Positions 22,000-31,400 of a stretch of 64,000 nt of DNA are shown piece by piece; position 1 is the first letter of the stretch, and each line of letters starts with the position of its first letter. The position numbers and the translations under genes are program-made. The DNA comes from Yponomeuta sedellus (taxonomy: Eukaryota > Arthropoda > Insecta > Lepidoptera > Yponomeutidae). The stretch covers positions 16,738,269 through 16,802,268 of the forward strand of contig OW203725.1 of assembly GCA_934045075.1 (NCBI GenBank), read 5' to 3'. The notes under the pieces are model-generated. The model was not told the DNA's origin, ran no database searches, and saw nothing but the letters and a program-made list of their open reading frames with translations.

Positions 22000-22256
22000 T
22001 TCGCAGCAACGAATCGCTCGTGGCCTGGTCGAACTGAGTGATCGGCATCAATCACTTAAGTTAAGCAACAACAGGCGCGGTAAGGTGCAGGATGGGTGAC
22101 CGTCCTGTGACTACCGCTAGGGGCATTTTTCCGAGCGCTTCCGTGCTTCGCAACCGCAAACCCTCCACCAACCCGGACTTATGGCCTAACCTTCCTGCGA
22201 TGCAGGAAGAGACCCGTGCCCCAACAGTGGGAACATACAAGGGTTGATATCGAAAG
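22000..22256 (+). mobile_element. 5S rRNA-derived SINE (family E), near full length
   Basis: The head at 22051-22112 carries the 3' half of a 5S rRNA: AAGTTAAGCAACA, GGCGCGGTAAGGTGC, GGATGGGTGACCG. In 5S genes this segment holds the internal control regions (A box, intermediate element, C box) bound by TFIIIA/TFIIIC, so the SINE would use a 5S-type Pol III promoter. The body (GTGCTTCGCAA) and tail (CCTTCCTGCGATGCAGGAAG, GTTGATATCGA) follow, with an internal deletion compared with 31880-32196. Confidence 0.8.
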
Positions 22257-22362
22257 GCCGCTTTTTTTTTAATTATTTATTTTCAGAAGTGACTGCCGAG
22301 AGTTTAACCTCATTTTTCGTACATAACAAAATAGGAGCGGTTTAACATTTATTTCAGTCTCA

Positions 22363-22412
22363 GTGTCAAATGACACACACGTGTCAAATGACACACACGT
22401 GTCAAATGACAC
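22363..22412 (+). repeat. Tandem 18-bp repeat with palindromic core
   Basis: Almost three units of GTGTCAAATGACACACAC. Each unit contains the near-palindrome GTGTCA-TGACAC around AA. A single copy of the core also occurs at 42196-42210. Confidence 0.85.
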
Positions 22413-22829
22413 TTCAACAAAATTGGTAGTGTCAACAACATGAACATTTTTACGTTCGAATATCGATACCCTTGTAGTTTTCAATTCCGATTTCTGCCAG
22501 CCATGAAGTATAGGTATGCAATAGCCTGCCGGAGTCAGTCCCCGATTGGAAACAAATTCAATGCTACGTCTCTACGTGCCTCCACCGGATTACATCTCGT
22601 CGTAAACTTCGCTCCGCGTTTCCCTTTTTGTTTATATACGATATTCTATTTCGGTTGCTTAAAATGCTACTTAGGTAAAATAAAAGCTCAAATCGACTAA
22701 ATTTTAAACGTATGGCTTTCCAAAAGCGATGATGTATAAGAAAACGTATTTTGAAAAAGCTATAAAGCGACAGAAGTATGAAAATGATGAAAATAAAAAA
22801 TGAAAATTTTATTTGTACCACTAAGTATT
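22413..22829. other. Unique DNA, no gene seen
   Basis: Nothing recognisable apart from AT-rich ends. Confidence 0.4.
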
Positions 22830-22995
22830 ATTTTCTTTTTAATGCACTAACCCGTGCTAAGAACAATTTTAAAAACCTATTTAGAGGCTAAAAATTCCAC
22901 CCATTCCGGGCATGCGCTGGCACGGTTAGCCAAAGGTCGCGGGTTCGAGTCCCGGCATGGGTGGAATTTTTAACCTCTCAATAGGTTTTTAAAAT
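22830..22995 (-). mobile_element. Family A SINE, compact copy
   Basis: Flanked by CCACTAAGTATT (22818-22829) and CCACCAAGTATT (22996-23007), a 12-bp duplication with one difference. The antisense tail and half module run into a sense half module (GGCACGGTTAGCC to the right edge CTCAATAGGTTTTTAA), so nearly the whole copy is one hairpin. Confidence 0.8.
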
Positions 22996-23728
22996 CCACC
23001 AAGTATTTTAAACAAAATTAATATAAAAGCAAGTGCTTATTAAATTAATTATAACATAGTAAGGAAGGCGCCATTAATTTTATTTGATTAGCTCTGATGC
23101 CTAGGGTCGTAGCAAGAGACGAACCTTGGTCTCTGCCAACCTCTCGGCTTACACGCATGAATGTAAAAAATAGATATTAAAAACCAATCTCTTCACAAGG
23201 ACCACTAATCGTCTAGCAAGGCAGGCGCACGCACATAAATTCTACCGGAACGTTTGAGTTATAAGCTGAAAAATGGCGGCACAACCTGATCGTAGACGGC
23301 TCGTAACTCGCCCCTCTAGGGAGTGGGCGATCGCAAACACAAATAAATGCAGCACATTATATGCGTCATCGTCAGCCCATTGAATATTCAGTTTTATTAC
23401 TTTTGATTCGACTAACAACCAAATTATTTTGCCCGATCGAGTTTCCGCTGCGCGCTGTGTTTTTTTGTCAACTTTTTAATGTGAAGTTTTATTGCTCTCC
23501 CGAACTTTACTATTTCCATTCAGAAACAGTATATTGCACAGCAATAAACTTACGCAGTAGTTAGCATCGTGGGTGTTTATTACAAGTGTATAAACATAAT
23601 CACGTTCACTTTTTTAACAGGGTTGATTTAAATTGCTTTTATCCTTTGTCTCCTCAACGCTCTTCGAAGCCAATATTTGCAATAAAAATGTAAGCGAGAT
23701 GCTCAATTGAAGTTTTAGGGTTCCTGTG
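22996..23728. other. Unique DNA, no gene seen
   Basis: No shared repeats; only short open frames. Confidence 0.4.
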
Positions 23729-23920
23729 GTCTATCTCGTTGATTAAGTGGTATCATGTCCGATTACCATGACGGATATCGTGGATTCGTTTCTAAAGGAT
23801 GCCGTGCATTTGTACAAATGGACTCAGTAGGTTTATTTCCATGTTTGTGATGCAGTTAGCTTCCGATAGTATCCTAGTTTAGGACCAGGTGATTGTGTTG
23901 TGTGAAGATTATTATTATTG
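23729..23920 (+). mobile_element. tRNA-type SINE (family C)
   Basis: Decayed head TCGTTGATTAAGTGGTATCA, then GCCGTGCATTTGTACAAATG, TTTCCATGTTTGTGATG and the 3' part TAGTTTAGGACCAGGTGATT, ending in ATT repeats. Confidence 0.6.
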
Positions 23921-23951
23921 TTTTTAGTTTAAAATTTTCACAGATTATAAC

Positions 23952-24012
23952 ATTTTTTTTATATAGCCTATACATGTACGTCCCATTACAGCGCACAAGT
24001 TTTCTCTCAGAG
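23952..24012 (-). mobile_element. Family B SINE 3' end
   Basis: TATAGCCTATACATGTACGT and CTCTCAGAGAGAAGAGAG match the tail region of 46391-46712. A simple AATAA-rich run follows to 24077. Confidence 0.5.
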
Positions 24013-24099
24013 AGAAGAGAGAATAAAAATAAAATAAAAAATAAAATATTAAAAATAAAATAAAAAATAAAATATTTGCCAATTACAAGTAAAAGAATA

Positions 24100-24222
24100 T
24101 ATTCTTTTTAATGCACTAACCCGTGCTAAGGACAATTTTAAAAACCTATTTAGAGGCTAAAAATTCCACCCATGCCGGGATTTGAACCCGCGACCTCTGG
24201 CTATCCGTGCCAGGATCTGGCA
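24100..24222 (-). mobile_element. Family A SINE, 5'-truncated
   Basis: Tail CTTTTTAATGCACTAACCCG, the AAAAACCTATTTAGAGG block and an antisense tRNA-like module that stops at CCGTGCCAGG. Flanks TAAAAGAATA and TAAAGAATA are probably the target duplication. Confidence 0.7.
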
Positions 24223-24377
24223 CGTAAAGAATAGTACAAAAAAGAAATATTCACAGATACATCTTTACTGCAACAATTTGTACTTCGTGAGATAGCTTGA
24301 GATCTCCACACTAGGCATAGCCTGTAACGTGGATACCGCACGACGAATTTATATAATATGAAATTGTGCGTATTTTA

Positions 24378-24486
24378 TGCAGGTACAGTGTCGACAGAGT
24401 ATAGGCTTAATTAGCACGCGTGCCCACCGCGGATGGGCAATTTCAACCGCGGAGGTAGTTTAACATCTCAGACACTCAGATTTCCA
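24378..24486 (-). mobile_element. Family B SINE fragment
   Basis: AGAGTATAGGCTTAATTAGC, ACGCGTGCCCACC and CATCTCAGACACTCAGATTT correspond to the middle of the family B body. Confidence 0.5.
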
Positions 24487-24547
24487 ATAAATATAATAAT
24501 AAAATAATCGGGTACCCGTAAAACAAGCATAAGAAACGAAGATATAT

Positions 24548-24611
24548 ACTAAGATACACACACACACACACACACCCTCACACACTCAAACACACCCTCA
24601 CACGCACACAC
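24548..24611 (+). repeat. (CA)n-rich microsatellite
   Basis: ACACAC run degrading into CCTCACACAC-type units. Confidence 0.85.
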
Positions 24612-24652
24612 TATGCAGTCATGTAATTTAACAGCACTCTGTTCCTATATAC

Positions 24653-24875
24653 AATAGTACATTACACAACTAGGGTGGTAATACAAAGAAAGGCCGAGAT
24701 CGCAGAAGTTTGCGACCCGAGCTGCAAGCGAGGGACGTAAATATGCGATCGAGAGCTTTCTTTATTACCTCCCGTGTTGTGCACATCTTTTTATGTCTAC
24801 ACTTGGCCAGAAAGCGGCTTTTTCCGTACGCACAGCGTGCGGAAAAAGCCACTTTATTGCCAGGTGTGGCATAAA
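24653..24875 (-). mobile_element. Hairpin-ended repeat G, left member of an inverted pair
   Basis: This 223-bp unit is repeated in opposite orientation at 44988-45210 with four differences that I can count. One end folds: ACAACTAGGGTGGTAATACA faces TATTACCTCCCGTGTTGT. A second stem, GGCTTTTTCCG/CGGAAAAAGCC, lies toward the other end. The end AATAGTACATTA is the inverse of the TAATGTACTATT found at the hairpin ends near 8605 and 9005, so it may be related to the Crypton-like units. The 60-codon frame inside it is also kept in the second copy but has no recognisable domain. Confidence 0.7.
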
Positions 24876-25802
24876 TTAGTTTTAAATATGTATGGCCATA
24901 GCCTATTTTTTCTTTTTATTCCACTGTAAAATTTGTAAAATCTGTTTCTATAACTTCAATGATGTAAGTCTACCTTTGTTCCTGTCTAGTAGCTAAGTTA
25001 ATATAATGTAAGCCCTTAAGTGGCCTATGTTTGGTTATTTTCACACAACCATATTTTATAATTTAACTTATGCTGTGGGTTTTGTATTAAAATAAAAATT
25101 AAAATAAATAAACAAAATACTCCCGCTGAGGGTCTCTAATTGAATGATAGAAAACACATATTGCAAAATACGTAATATTACGAGTATATAACGTGGTGGT
25201 AGGAAACCATCGGTTTACTAATCCATACCGCACTTGGTCGGTTTTTAATAATACAGTTCTCGCTTCTTCCGGTCCCTGGATTTTGATTTATGGCTTTAAT
25301 TTGGCAAGGTTGGCGGCGACAGCCCGAGACATGTCGGAGTGGTCTGAAGGAGCCATCCTGCAATTGTTTAATTAATCTTAAGCTACGGAGGAGGCACCCC
25401 GCGCCCCGCACCCCGCCGCTGCACTCTTGGCCCAACTTTAAACTCGTTAAAAGTTCCTTTGAAACATTTGGCGCCAGATAAGCCACAGTCAGACTTTGGT
25501 TGCGTTCGAGGTTGTTAACTAATCTACTGTTATAATTAAACAGTGTTTCATGTTTCAATTCGCGAGTTTTCTTTTGATATTAACAGGAGCTTTTCTGTGA
25601 GGGAGGTCGGTTACTATTCTATATGCAAACTCCGGGGACAAAGAGCAGCGTGTTCCAGTACGAAGGACACTCAAGAGGATTGTCATTGCGCTGCCGACGT
25701 ACACTGGCTCGCGTACAGTCGACAGCAATTTTTGCCGCAAAGTAATCCTTAACGTAGCGCTCGTGGCGTGTTTTCGCTTAACCCTAGTAATTGATTTCAA
25801 TC
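24876..25802. other. Unique DNA with GC-rich core, no gene accepted
   Basis: 25190-25500 is GC-rich with open frames on both strands (for example 25178-25558, minus), without recognisable domains. A block near 25265-25325 resembles one near 50605-50665. Confidence 0.4.
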
Positions 25803-26060
25803 ACGCCTAAGCAACAACAGGCGCGGTCAGATGCTGAATGGTTGACCATCCCGTGACTAACGCTAGTGTCATTTTTCCAAGTGCTTCCGTGCTTCGCAAG
25901 CCACGTCAGAGGCCTTATGAGCGGCTTGATAACTTGTAACAGTAAGGCCTGTTTTATAAGCATCCCCCAACCCGGTCTTGACCTCGGCGGTGGAGGATGA
26001 CCTAACCTTCCTGCGATGCAGGAAGAGATCCGTGCCCCAGCAGTGGGTACAAAGGGTTGA
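25803..26060 (+). mobile_element. 5S rRNA-derived SINE (family E)
   Basis: Head CTAAGCAACAACAGGCGCGG and GAATGGTTGACCATCC (decayed C-box), body GTGCTTCCGTGCTTCGCAAG and GTCAGAGGCC, tail CTTCCTGCGATGCAGGAAG and GGGTTGATATCAATC. Head, body and tail are all present. Confidence 0.75.
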
Positions 26061-26421
26061 TATCAATCCTTAACGTAACAGATTAGAGCCCACGTGTATA
26101 AAGGTTGATATTCTGTCGACAGTACACAAGCGATCGGACTGCGAACAAGTCGATCCACACGCCCAAGATTGCTGACATCGACAATGGCCCTTGGCGGACA
26201 ATTACTCAAATAGATAGCCCATTCGGGCATTGTCTCTGTGTTGGTTGCCTATAATTACCTACGGTCATTGCCTACTGAGCGTACTACGCGTTGAAGAGAA
26301 TTATTTTTCTTATTTGCTGAAAGGATCGTTAATTGGCGTTCGATGTTTGTCTATCGATCGTTTCGCAACGCTCGAGGACGGATTGTACCTATGAACAATC
26401 ACTGACCTAAGTACAGTCGAC
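26061..26421. other. Unique DNA, no gene seen
   Basis: Nothing recognisable. Confidence 0.4.
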
Positions 26422-26430
26422 GTAGCGTAA

Positions 26431-26557
26431 GTAGACTTTTAGTCCGGATTTACTTACGGGTGTTGTTATATCGGAAAAGTCCGACCAGGTTTCAAGAAGC
26501 ACAACGACGACTAAAAGTCTACAATGTGTTGTGCTTACGAAAGTTTTAGTTCAAAAA
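26431..26557 (+). mobile_element. Small structured retroposon, copy 1 (127 bp)
   Basis: Starts GTAGACTTTTAGTCC and ends TTTTAGTTCAAAAA, between two GTAGCGTAA duplications (26422-26430 and 26558-26566). The first 14 bases pair exactly with 26509-26522. A second short stem, AGCACAAC with GTTGTGCT, follows it. A short A tail plus variable-length target duplications across copies indicate an RNA copied by a LINE. It has no tRNA, 5S or 7SL resemblance that I can see. Other copies: 40541-40662 and 48857-48904. Confidence 0.75.
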
Positions 26558-26651
26558 GTAGCGTAAGTACCCTACCTACGTGTATGGGCCAGTTTCTAAA
26601 TTGAGAATTTCGAACTAGGAACATATGGCAATTGATGTATTTGGTTTAAGA

Positions 26652-26781
26652 TGATTTTTCAATAGTCAGATAACTTTTATCTGAGGAATAAAAATGGCGG
26701 TTTGACATAATTTTCATACATAAGCTGTCAAACCGTCATTTTTTTTCCTCAGATAAAAGTTATCTGACTATTGAAAAATCA
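26652..26781. mobile_element. Foldback MITE
   Basis: Two 56-bp arms (26652-26707 and 26726-26781) are almost perfect inverses, each starting TGATTTTTCAATAGTCAGAT. The loop is only 18 bp. Flanking TTAAGA and CTAAGA may be the target duplication if the right end extends to GCC. The sequence TCAGATAACTTTTATCTGA inside each arm is itself a palindrome. Confidence 0.75.
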
Positions 26782-26879
26782 GCCCTAAGACGATAAAAGA
26801 TGGTCAGAGTGGAGTTTTTTTTTCCGCTGCATTTTTCTCCACTACAATACCGCCCGAAGGCAGCGGCTTACATTTTACA

Positions 26880-26968
26880 TTGTACCTACATTGACATTCA
26901 GCAAACAGAATGTAAATTCTTTACGTTGAAATAAACTGATTTGAATTTGAATTGAATTTGAATTTGAA
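26880..26968 (+). mobile_element. LINE 3' tail with TTTGAA repeats
   Basis: AATAAACTGATTTGAATTTG is followed by four imperfect TTTGAA units. This is the kind of short tandem 3' end seen on insect LINEs. No coding part remains. Confidence 0.5.
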
Positions 26969-28786
26969 AAATTTCGCTAAGTAAACTCTTAACTGTATTG
27001 CTGTCTCTTCGAATATCTCGGCAACTCGGCAGAAATCGGCAGTATGACTCGCTTCATAACTTTTTGTGCTTCTTTAACACGATGTATCATTTTTTTATTC
27101 TGTCTGACATCAGGATGGCGGGTGCAACATCGTAGTTTAAACTCGCTATAACTCGGTACAGACAGCGTACCCAATGTAAACCCCCACCGAAACTAGACGA
27201 AACTTAACCAGAACTGTATTTTGAGGTAGGTCGTGCCAGCAAAATGATGCATGAATTTTTAACGTTATAGAAAAAAAACGAACCGAAAAAGTGTTTCTTA
27301 CTTTCAAAGTACTATATCCATTTTAAATTTATTCACAAAAAAAACCCGCGCTGGTAGCAAGGTTAACCAAAAAATGCTAAAGGAGACGGATACGCTTTCA
27401 TACATTCTTGGGCCTAGGTGTAAAAAGATGAAACTGATGTCAATTTAGAGCTTATATATTATCAAACCATCTCCGAAAATTCTGCGGATTTTGGCAATCT
27501 GAGAGCAGAGTTATAAGACATTTAGTAAAAGTGAGGTTATGTTACAAGTTGACAATAAATTATACTAAACTTTTCCGTGTCCGTTATGATAGCAAGGGTC
27601 GTACAAGTTAGCAAGATCAGAAGTCCGTAGAAAGAAAGCACTGGTCGTAGAATTATAGTATCATAAACAACAGGAAAACACACTCATATTAGATCAATTA
27701 AATTTTTGGTAACATTGCAACTTTCAGGGAGCTGTCACGCCTGTCACTTGTAAGCACAGACACAGATTAAAAATACAGTAAGACAAACACGCGTAATAAA
27801 TCGATCTGTAAACGAGAATCAATTTAAAGATTTATTTTCATCAAGTTAATAAATAGTTTGATTTTTTTAAACTGTTGACACTATGTAAATTATTATGTAT
27901 TTATTTACTTTGATTAAATAAATCATCTGGTGTAAGTGTTTTTACTTAATACATTCACACTAATTGATTAACGTAATCGATATCCTATTTTATTAGGGAC
28001 ATAAACTTATTTTTAAGATTTCTCATCTTCCAGATTGTGAATTGAGCTCATTTTTTATATTTTAAAATAGAAAAATATAACGCTTTTTTTAAACCATATT
28101 ATCTCAACTATTTACAATCAGGCCCAGAAATGCCCGTCTCCTTTGTATAGAGAACGAAAAGTTATCAAACAAGACCTCTAGGCGGTTTAGGTCAAATAGG
28201 GAAGTCACCCTCACCGGACTATTAGCCAGAGAGGCGTTCCACGTTGTGTATAATAATTCAAGACTAGCCGAAAATTGGCATATATTCCGAGTCACGGGCG
28301 TTTAATCAGAGATTTTGATCAACACATCCTCACTCCGCAATATAATTACGGCTAACAGCGGGCAGGCGACGTTATCGCACGTATAAATTAGGCCGATTTA
28401 CATTTACCGCCGAGGAGAGCGTAGAGCCATTATCGTGACTGATGCGGGATGCGAGGGTGCTGACGTCACCTTCACATTGTGCGGCGTGTTATTGTAATAT
28501 GCTAATTGTCAATTGGACGAGGAGAAGCTGGAAAGTAGGCCTCGCGGGTTCTTCGCCTTTGTCGTATCGCGGTAGGCAGAAATTGGCGATGCTTGCCCTT
28601 TAAAAAAACACTTTATAAACACTAAGCGTATAGCTTTTACCCTCAGATCATGATCTGAGCTTTTACCTGACTGCGGCGGACCCCAAAAGGAGCGTAAAGT
28701 ACGAGTATGTGTGTCCGTGTCCGTATTTTATGTATATTATTAATATTTTATAATCCATATAAAAAATAATTTCTACGATCTCTAAT
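26966..28786. other. Mostly unique AT-rich DNA
   Basis: The first 50 bp (CGCTAAGTAAACTCTTAACT) matches a repeat end at 42100-42178. The remainder shows no gene or shared repeat; 28320-28570 is GC-richer. Confidence 0.4.
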
Positions 28787-28830
28787 TACTTTCTGGTGTG
28801 TACAATAAAGAATACTCTTATCTTATCTTA
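28787..28830 (+). mobile_element. LINE 3' tail with CTTAT repeats
   Basis: GTGTGTACAATAAAGAATAC then CTTATCTTATCTTATT. No coding part. Confidence 0.45.
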
Positions 28831-29834
28831 TTTTTTTTCTATAATCTTCTATGTTCCTTAATAACTCTTTAACCAATCATCACATTTTGACAAATAGTAT
28901 TCCAATCGATTTCTCGTATTTAAGACATTAAGAATCAATGTAGTGAACCCGGAATGAAATTAATATTAGTCTTACCTTTATTAAGCACAAAAATTATATT
29001 TTCCTTGTTCCTTGTTTTGTTTTCCAATTTTTTTTATCTTTGGTTAACGGTGGTGGTGATACAATTATATAATACGAGTACTTTAAGTAATTAAGTAATC
29101 ATGTTAACATGTCATTGTACTAATGTTTGTTTTCCTTCATAAATAAAAATAAAAAAAACACTTAAGACAAAGTCGGTTTACAGAGGAATTCTGTTATAAA
29201 CCAGCTTTAACTAAGTCTTAAGAGTTTTTTTATTGGAATCGATTTTATATAAGTGAGACTAGTACTCTTACACTTTACTCAATGTAACTAAGTTCACAGA
29301 AATACTATAAATAATAAACTAATGTTGAAATTCCGAACGCTCTTTAAATAATATCTTCTTGAAACGAATCATATCTTATAACGCCTCTTTGGAGAAAGTG
29401 AACTTAGTAAATTTCAATGTCTTAATCGCTGCTTTTAGAAACCTGTCAGAAACCGAGGAAAATCGATCTCGAAAAAGACCTTGGATGTTGATCCTAGGTT
29501 TCTAGACCATAGATTCTAAAAATAATTGTCAAAGTTAAGTTTATGATGTTTACATATTAGAAAAAAACGGATAAACACAAGTTATGATTTTTAATCCATT
29601 GGTGGCGTAACGCCTGTCACTCGTTCTCGGTCGTAGAACAAAGATCTGTGGAACAAACGTATTGTACAACGAGTACTACCATAAGATCAACGCAAGCGAG
29701 TTGCAATCTCTGGGCCCAGGCGGTTTCGTAGCCTACCCTGTTTTTGCCGCTGTCGAAGAGCCTACCGCCTGGACGTAGGTTGCCCTCCGCAATATGGAAA
29801 TCGCTGACCCGGCTGCGGACCTGGATCGGCCGAA
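28831..29834. other. Mostly unique DNA
   Basis: 29580-29834 is GC-richer and open on the minus strand for 76 codons, with no recognisable domain. Confidence 0.35.
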
Positions 29835-29849
29835 GTAAGGATAACATAT

Positions 29850-30028
29850 TTAAAAACCTATTTAGAGGCTAAAAATTTCACCCATGCCGGGATTCGAACC
29901 CGCAACCTCTGGCTATCCGTACCAGAGGTTGCGGGTTCGAATCCCGGCATGGGTGAAATTTTTAGCCTCTAAATAGGTTTTTAAATTTGTTCCTTAGCAC
30001 GGGTTAGTGCATTAAAAATAAAAATAGT
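29850..30028 (+). mobile_element. Family A SINE, minimal hairpin copy
   Basis: Bounded by an exact 15-bp GTAAGGATAACATAT duplication (29835-29849 and 30029-30043). The 5' arm begins TAAAAACCTATTTAGAGG and carries an antisense tRNA half; the sense half follows directly at AGAGGTTGCGGGTTCGAATC. The arms pair over about 75 bp with almost no loop. The 3' tail CGGGTTAGTGCATTAAAAAT lies outside the hairpin. This is the clearest evidence that the inverted arrangement moves as one unit. Confidence 0.9.
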
Positions 30029-30043
30029 GTAAGGATAACATAT

Positions 30044-30578
30044 CCAGCTGGAGAGCACAAGGCCAAAATAAAAGTTTGCGGTGAAATAAAGCAGGATGGC
30101 GCTAGCCTATGGCTAGCCTAAAACTTTTCTCGTGGCATTGTGCTTCCCTAGCTGGTGCGGGTTCGCGGGTACCATCAGCGATAATTTGAACTGTTTGTCC
30201 AGTACTTCCCAGACGATGGACCAGCTTTCATCGGCCCCTGCGTGTCTTAACACTTAGAGGAGGACCTAATGATTGCAAGTGATAACGCAGTCAGCGTCCC
30301 AAAGTTCTGGGCTGCAACAGTTTAGTAAAGACTGACGAAAATTGTTTTGCCATCGAAACGCTAAGAAAAGAACGATACTACAATTGGGCTTACTACGACA
30401 ATTCGATGTACATTGCATGGCCAATTAAACCACAGATTAAGAAACAGGAAGACCAATTATTGTACTAATTCCGATGTGCATCGAATTTACATAATAAACT
30501 ACGATTTGTAATTTTATCACGCAGAGGCGTTACTAAGTACGAGTAAGTCCTCCAGTGTATGGAGTTGTTCCTGACGTC
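30044..30578. other. Unique DNA, no gene seen
   Basis: Nothing recognisable. Confidence 0.4.
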
Positions 30579-30626
30579 ACCAGCAGGCAACATTGGACTC
30601 GAATGAGTCCAATGTCGCCTGCTGGT
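30579..30626. repeat. 22-bp-stem hairpin
   Basis: ACCAGCAGGC...GGACTC (30579-30600) pairs with 30605-30626 with one mismatch around a GAAT loop. No other copy in the window. Confidence 0.85.
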
Positions 30627-30651
30627 TCTATCAGCCACTTCTATCAACCAT

Positions 30652-30752
30652 TGTAAGTGCCCGCTTCAGTGGCACGGGTCCCTTCCTGCATCCCAGGAAG
30701 GTTAGGCCATACTCCACCACGGGGGCCAAGGCCGGGTTGGTAGAGGTTCTTA
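30652..30752 (-). mobile_element. 5S-type SINE 3' end (family E)
   Basis: Antisense tail: CACGGGTCCCTTCCTGCATC, CCACCACGGGGGCC and GGCCGGGTTGGTAGAGG. Confidence 0.55.
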
Positions 30753-30830
30753 AATATGTAGGAGGAGATGCTTAAATATATAGGTTCGAGATATCGTGAC
30801 CAAGCGTAAATAAAGTGATATATTTCAGTC

Positions 30831-31330
30831 GGTGCGGTGGTAACGTAGTTGTAGAACACCGGATTCTGATTAGGGAGATCCATCGCTTCGAATCCCGGTT
30901 CGTACCAATGACGTTGTTTTCTAGTACATCTGTGAATTTATGGTAGCAATACGAATCGCTAACTGTGAAGGAAAACATCGTGAGGAAATCTGGGAGTCTG
31001 AGGTGTTCAAATATCTCAGCGCTTGGAATCGCGAAACATTTACATAACATTAACATTTACATCCAAGCACAAACATTGCTTCTGGCCCCACACTAGGATA
31101 CCCTGCGTCCTGGGAACCAGAAACAACGACATCACAAACATGTAAACATCCAAAACCGGGGTTTTTTTTCCCCAGCCGGGATTCGAACCCGGGACCTCTT
31201 GCATGGTAGGCAGACGCGCTTCCGCTACGCCACAGAGGCCGTTAAAACGCAATGGGTACGGGTGGTTATTAAGACTATACTCACTCTGTGAGAAAAGGCC
31301 AGTGCTCTACATCGACGATTATAGGCTTTC
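30831..31330 (+). mobile_element. Family B SINE interrupted by a family C SINE
   Basis: Head GGTGCGGTGGTAACGTAGTT with B-box TTCGAATCCCGG, then CGTACCAATGACGTTGTTTT, GTGAAGGAAAACATCGTGAG and TATCTCAGCGCTTGG. It breaks near 31036 and resumes at 31246 with GCAATGGGTACGGGTGG and TTAAGACTATACTCACTCTG. The insert at 31037-31245 is an antisense family C SINE. Confidence 0.7.
31037..31245 (-). mobile_element. tRNA-type SINE (family C) inside family B
   Basis: Minus strand: well-kept tRNA-like head GGCCTCTGTGGCGTAGCGGA, B-box GGTTCGAATCCC, then body GTTTACATGTTTGTGATGTC and GTATCCTAGTGTGGGGCCAG. The head is close to a real tRNA and could be picked up by tRNA predictors. Confidence 0.7.
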
Positions 31331-31400
31331 AAAAGAAAGCTGTGGGTGGTAGTAACTGGTGTTATTACTATAGTATTTATAATATGTAATAACCTACCTC

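Noticed and set aside
22363..22412. CRISPR array
   Set aside because: Head-to-tail 18-bp units without spacers in a eukaryotic genome; a small tandem repeat.
24670..24852. 60-codon gene conserved in both members of the inverted pair
   Set aside because: The two copies differ at only four bases, so an open frame is expected without selection, and it overlaps hairpin stems. No domain.
25178..25558. 126-codon minus-strand gene
   Set aside because: GC-rich block open on both strands, no domain, no signal of a start or splice site.
29617..29847. 76-codon minus-strand frame next to the SINE
   Set aside because: Vague resemblance to retroelement protein but no motif; too short to support.
31176..31241. 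tRNA gene on the minus strand
   Set aside because: Continues directly into the family C SINE body; it is the SINE head.
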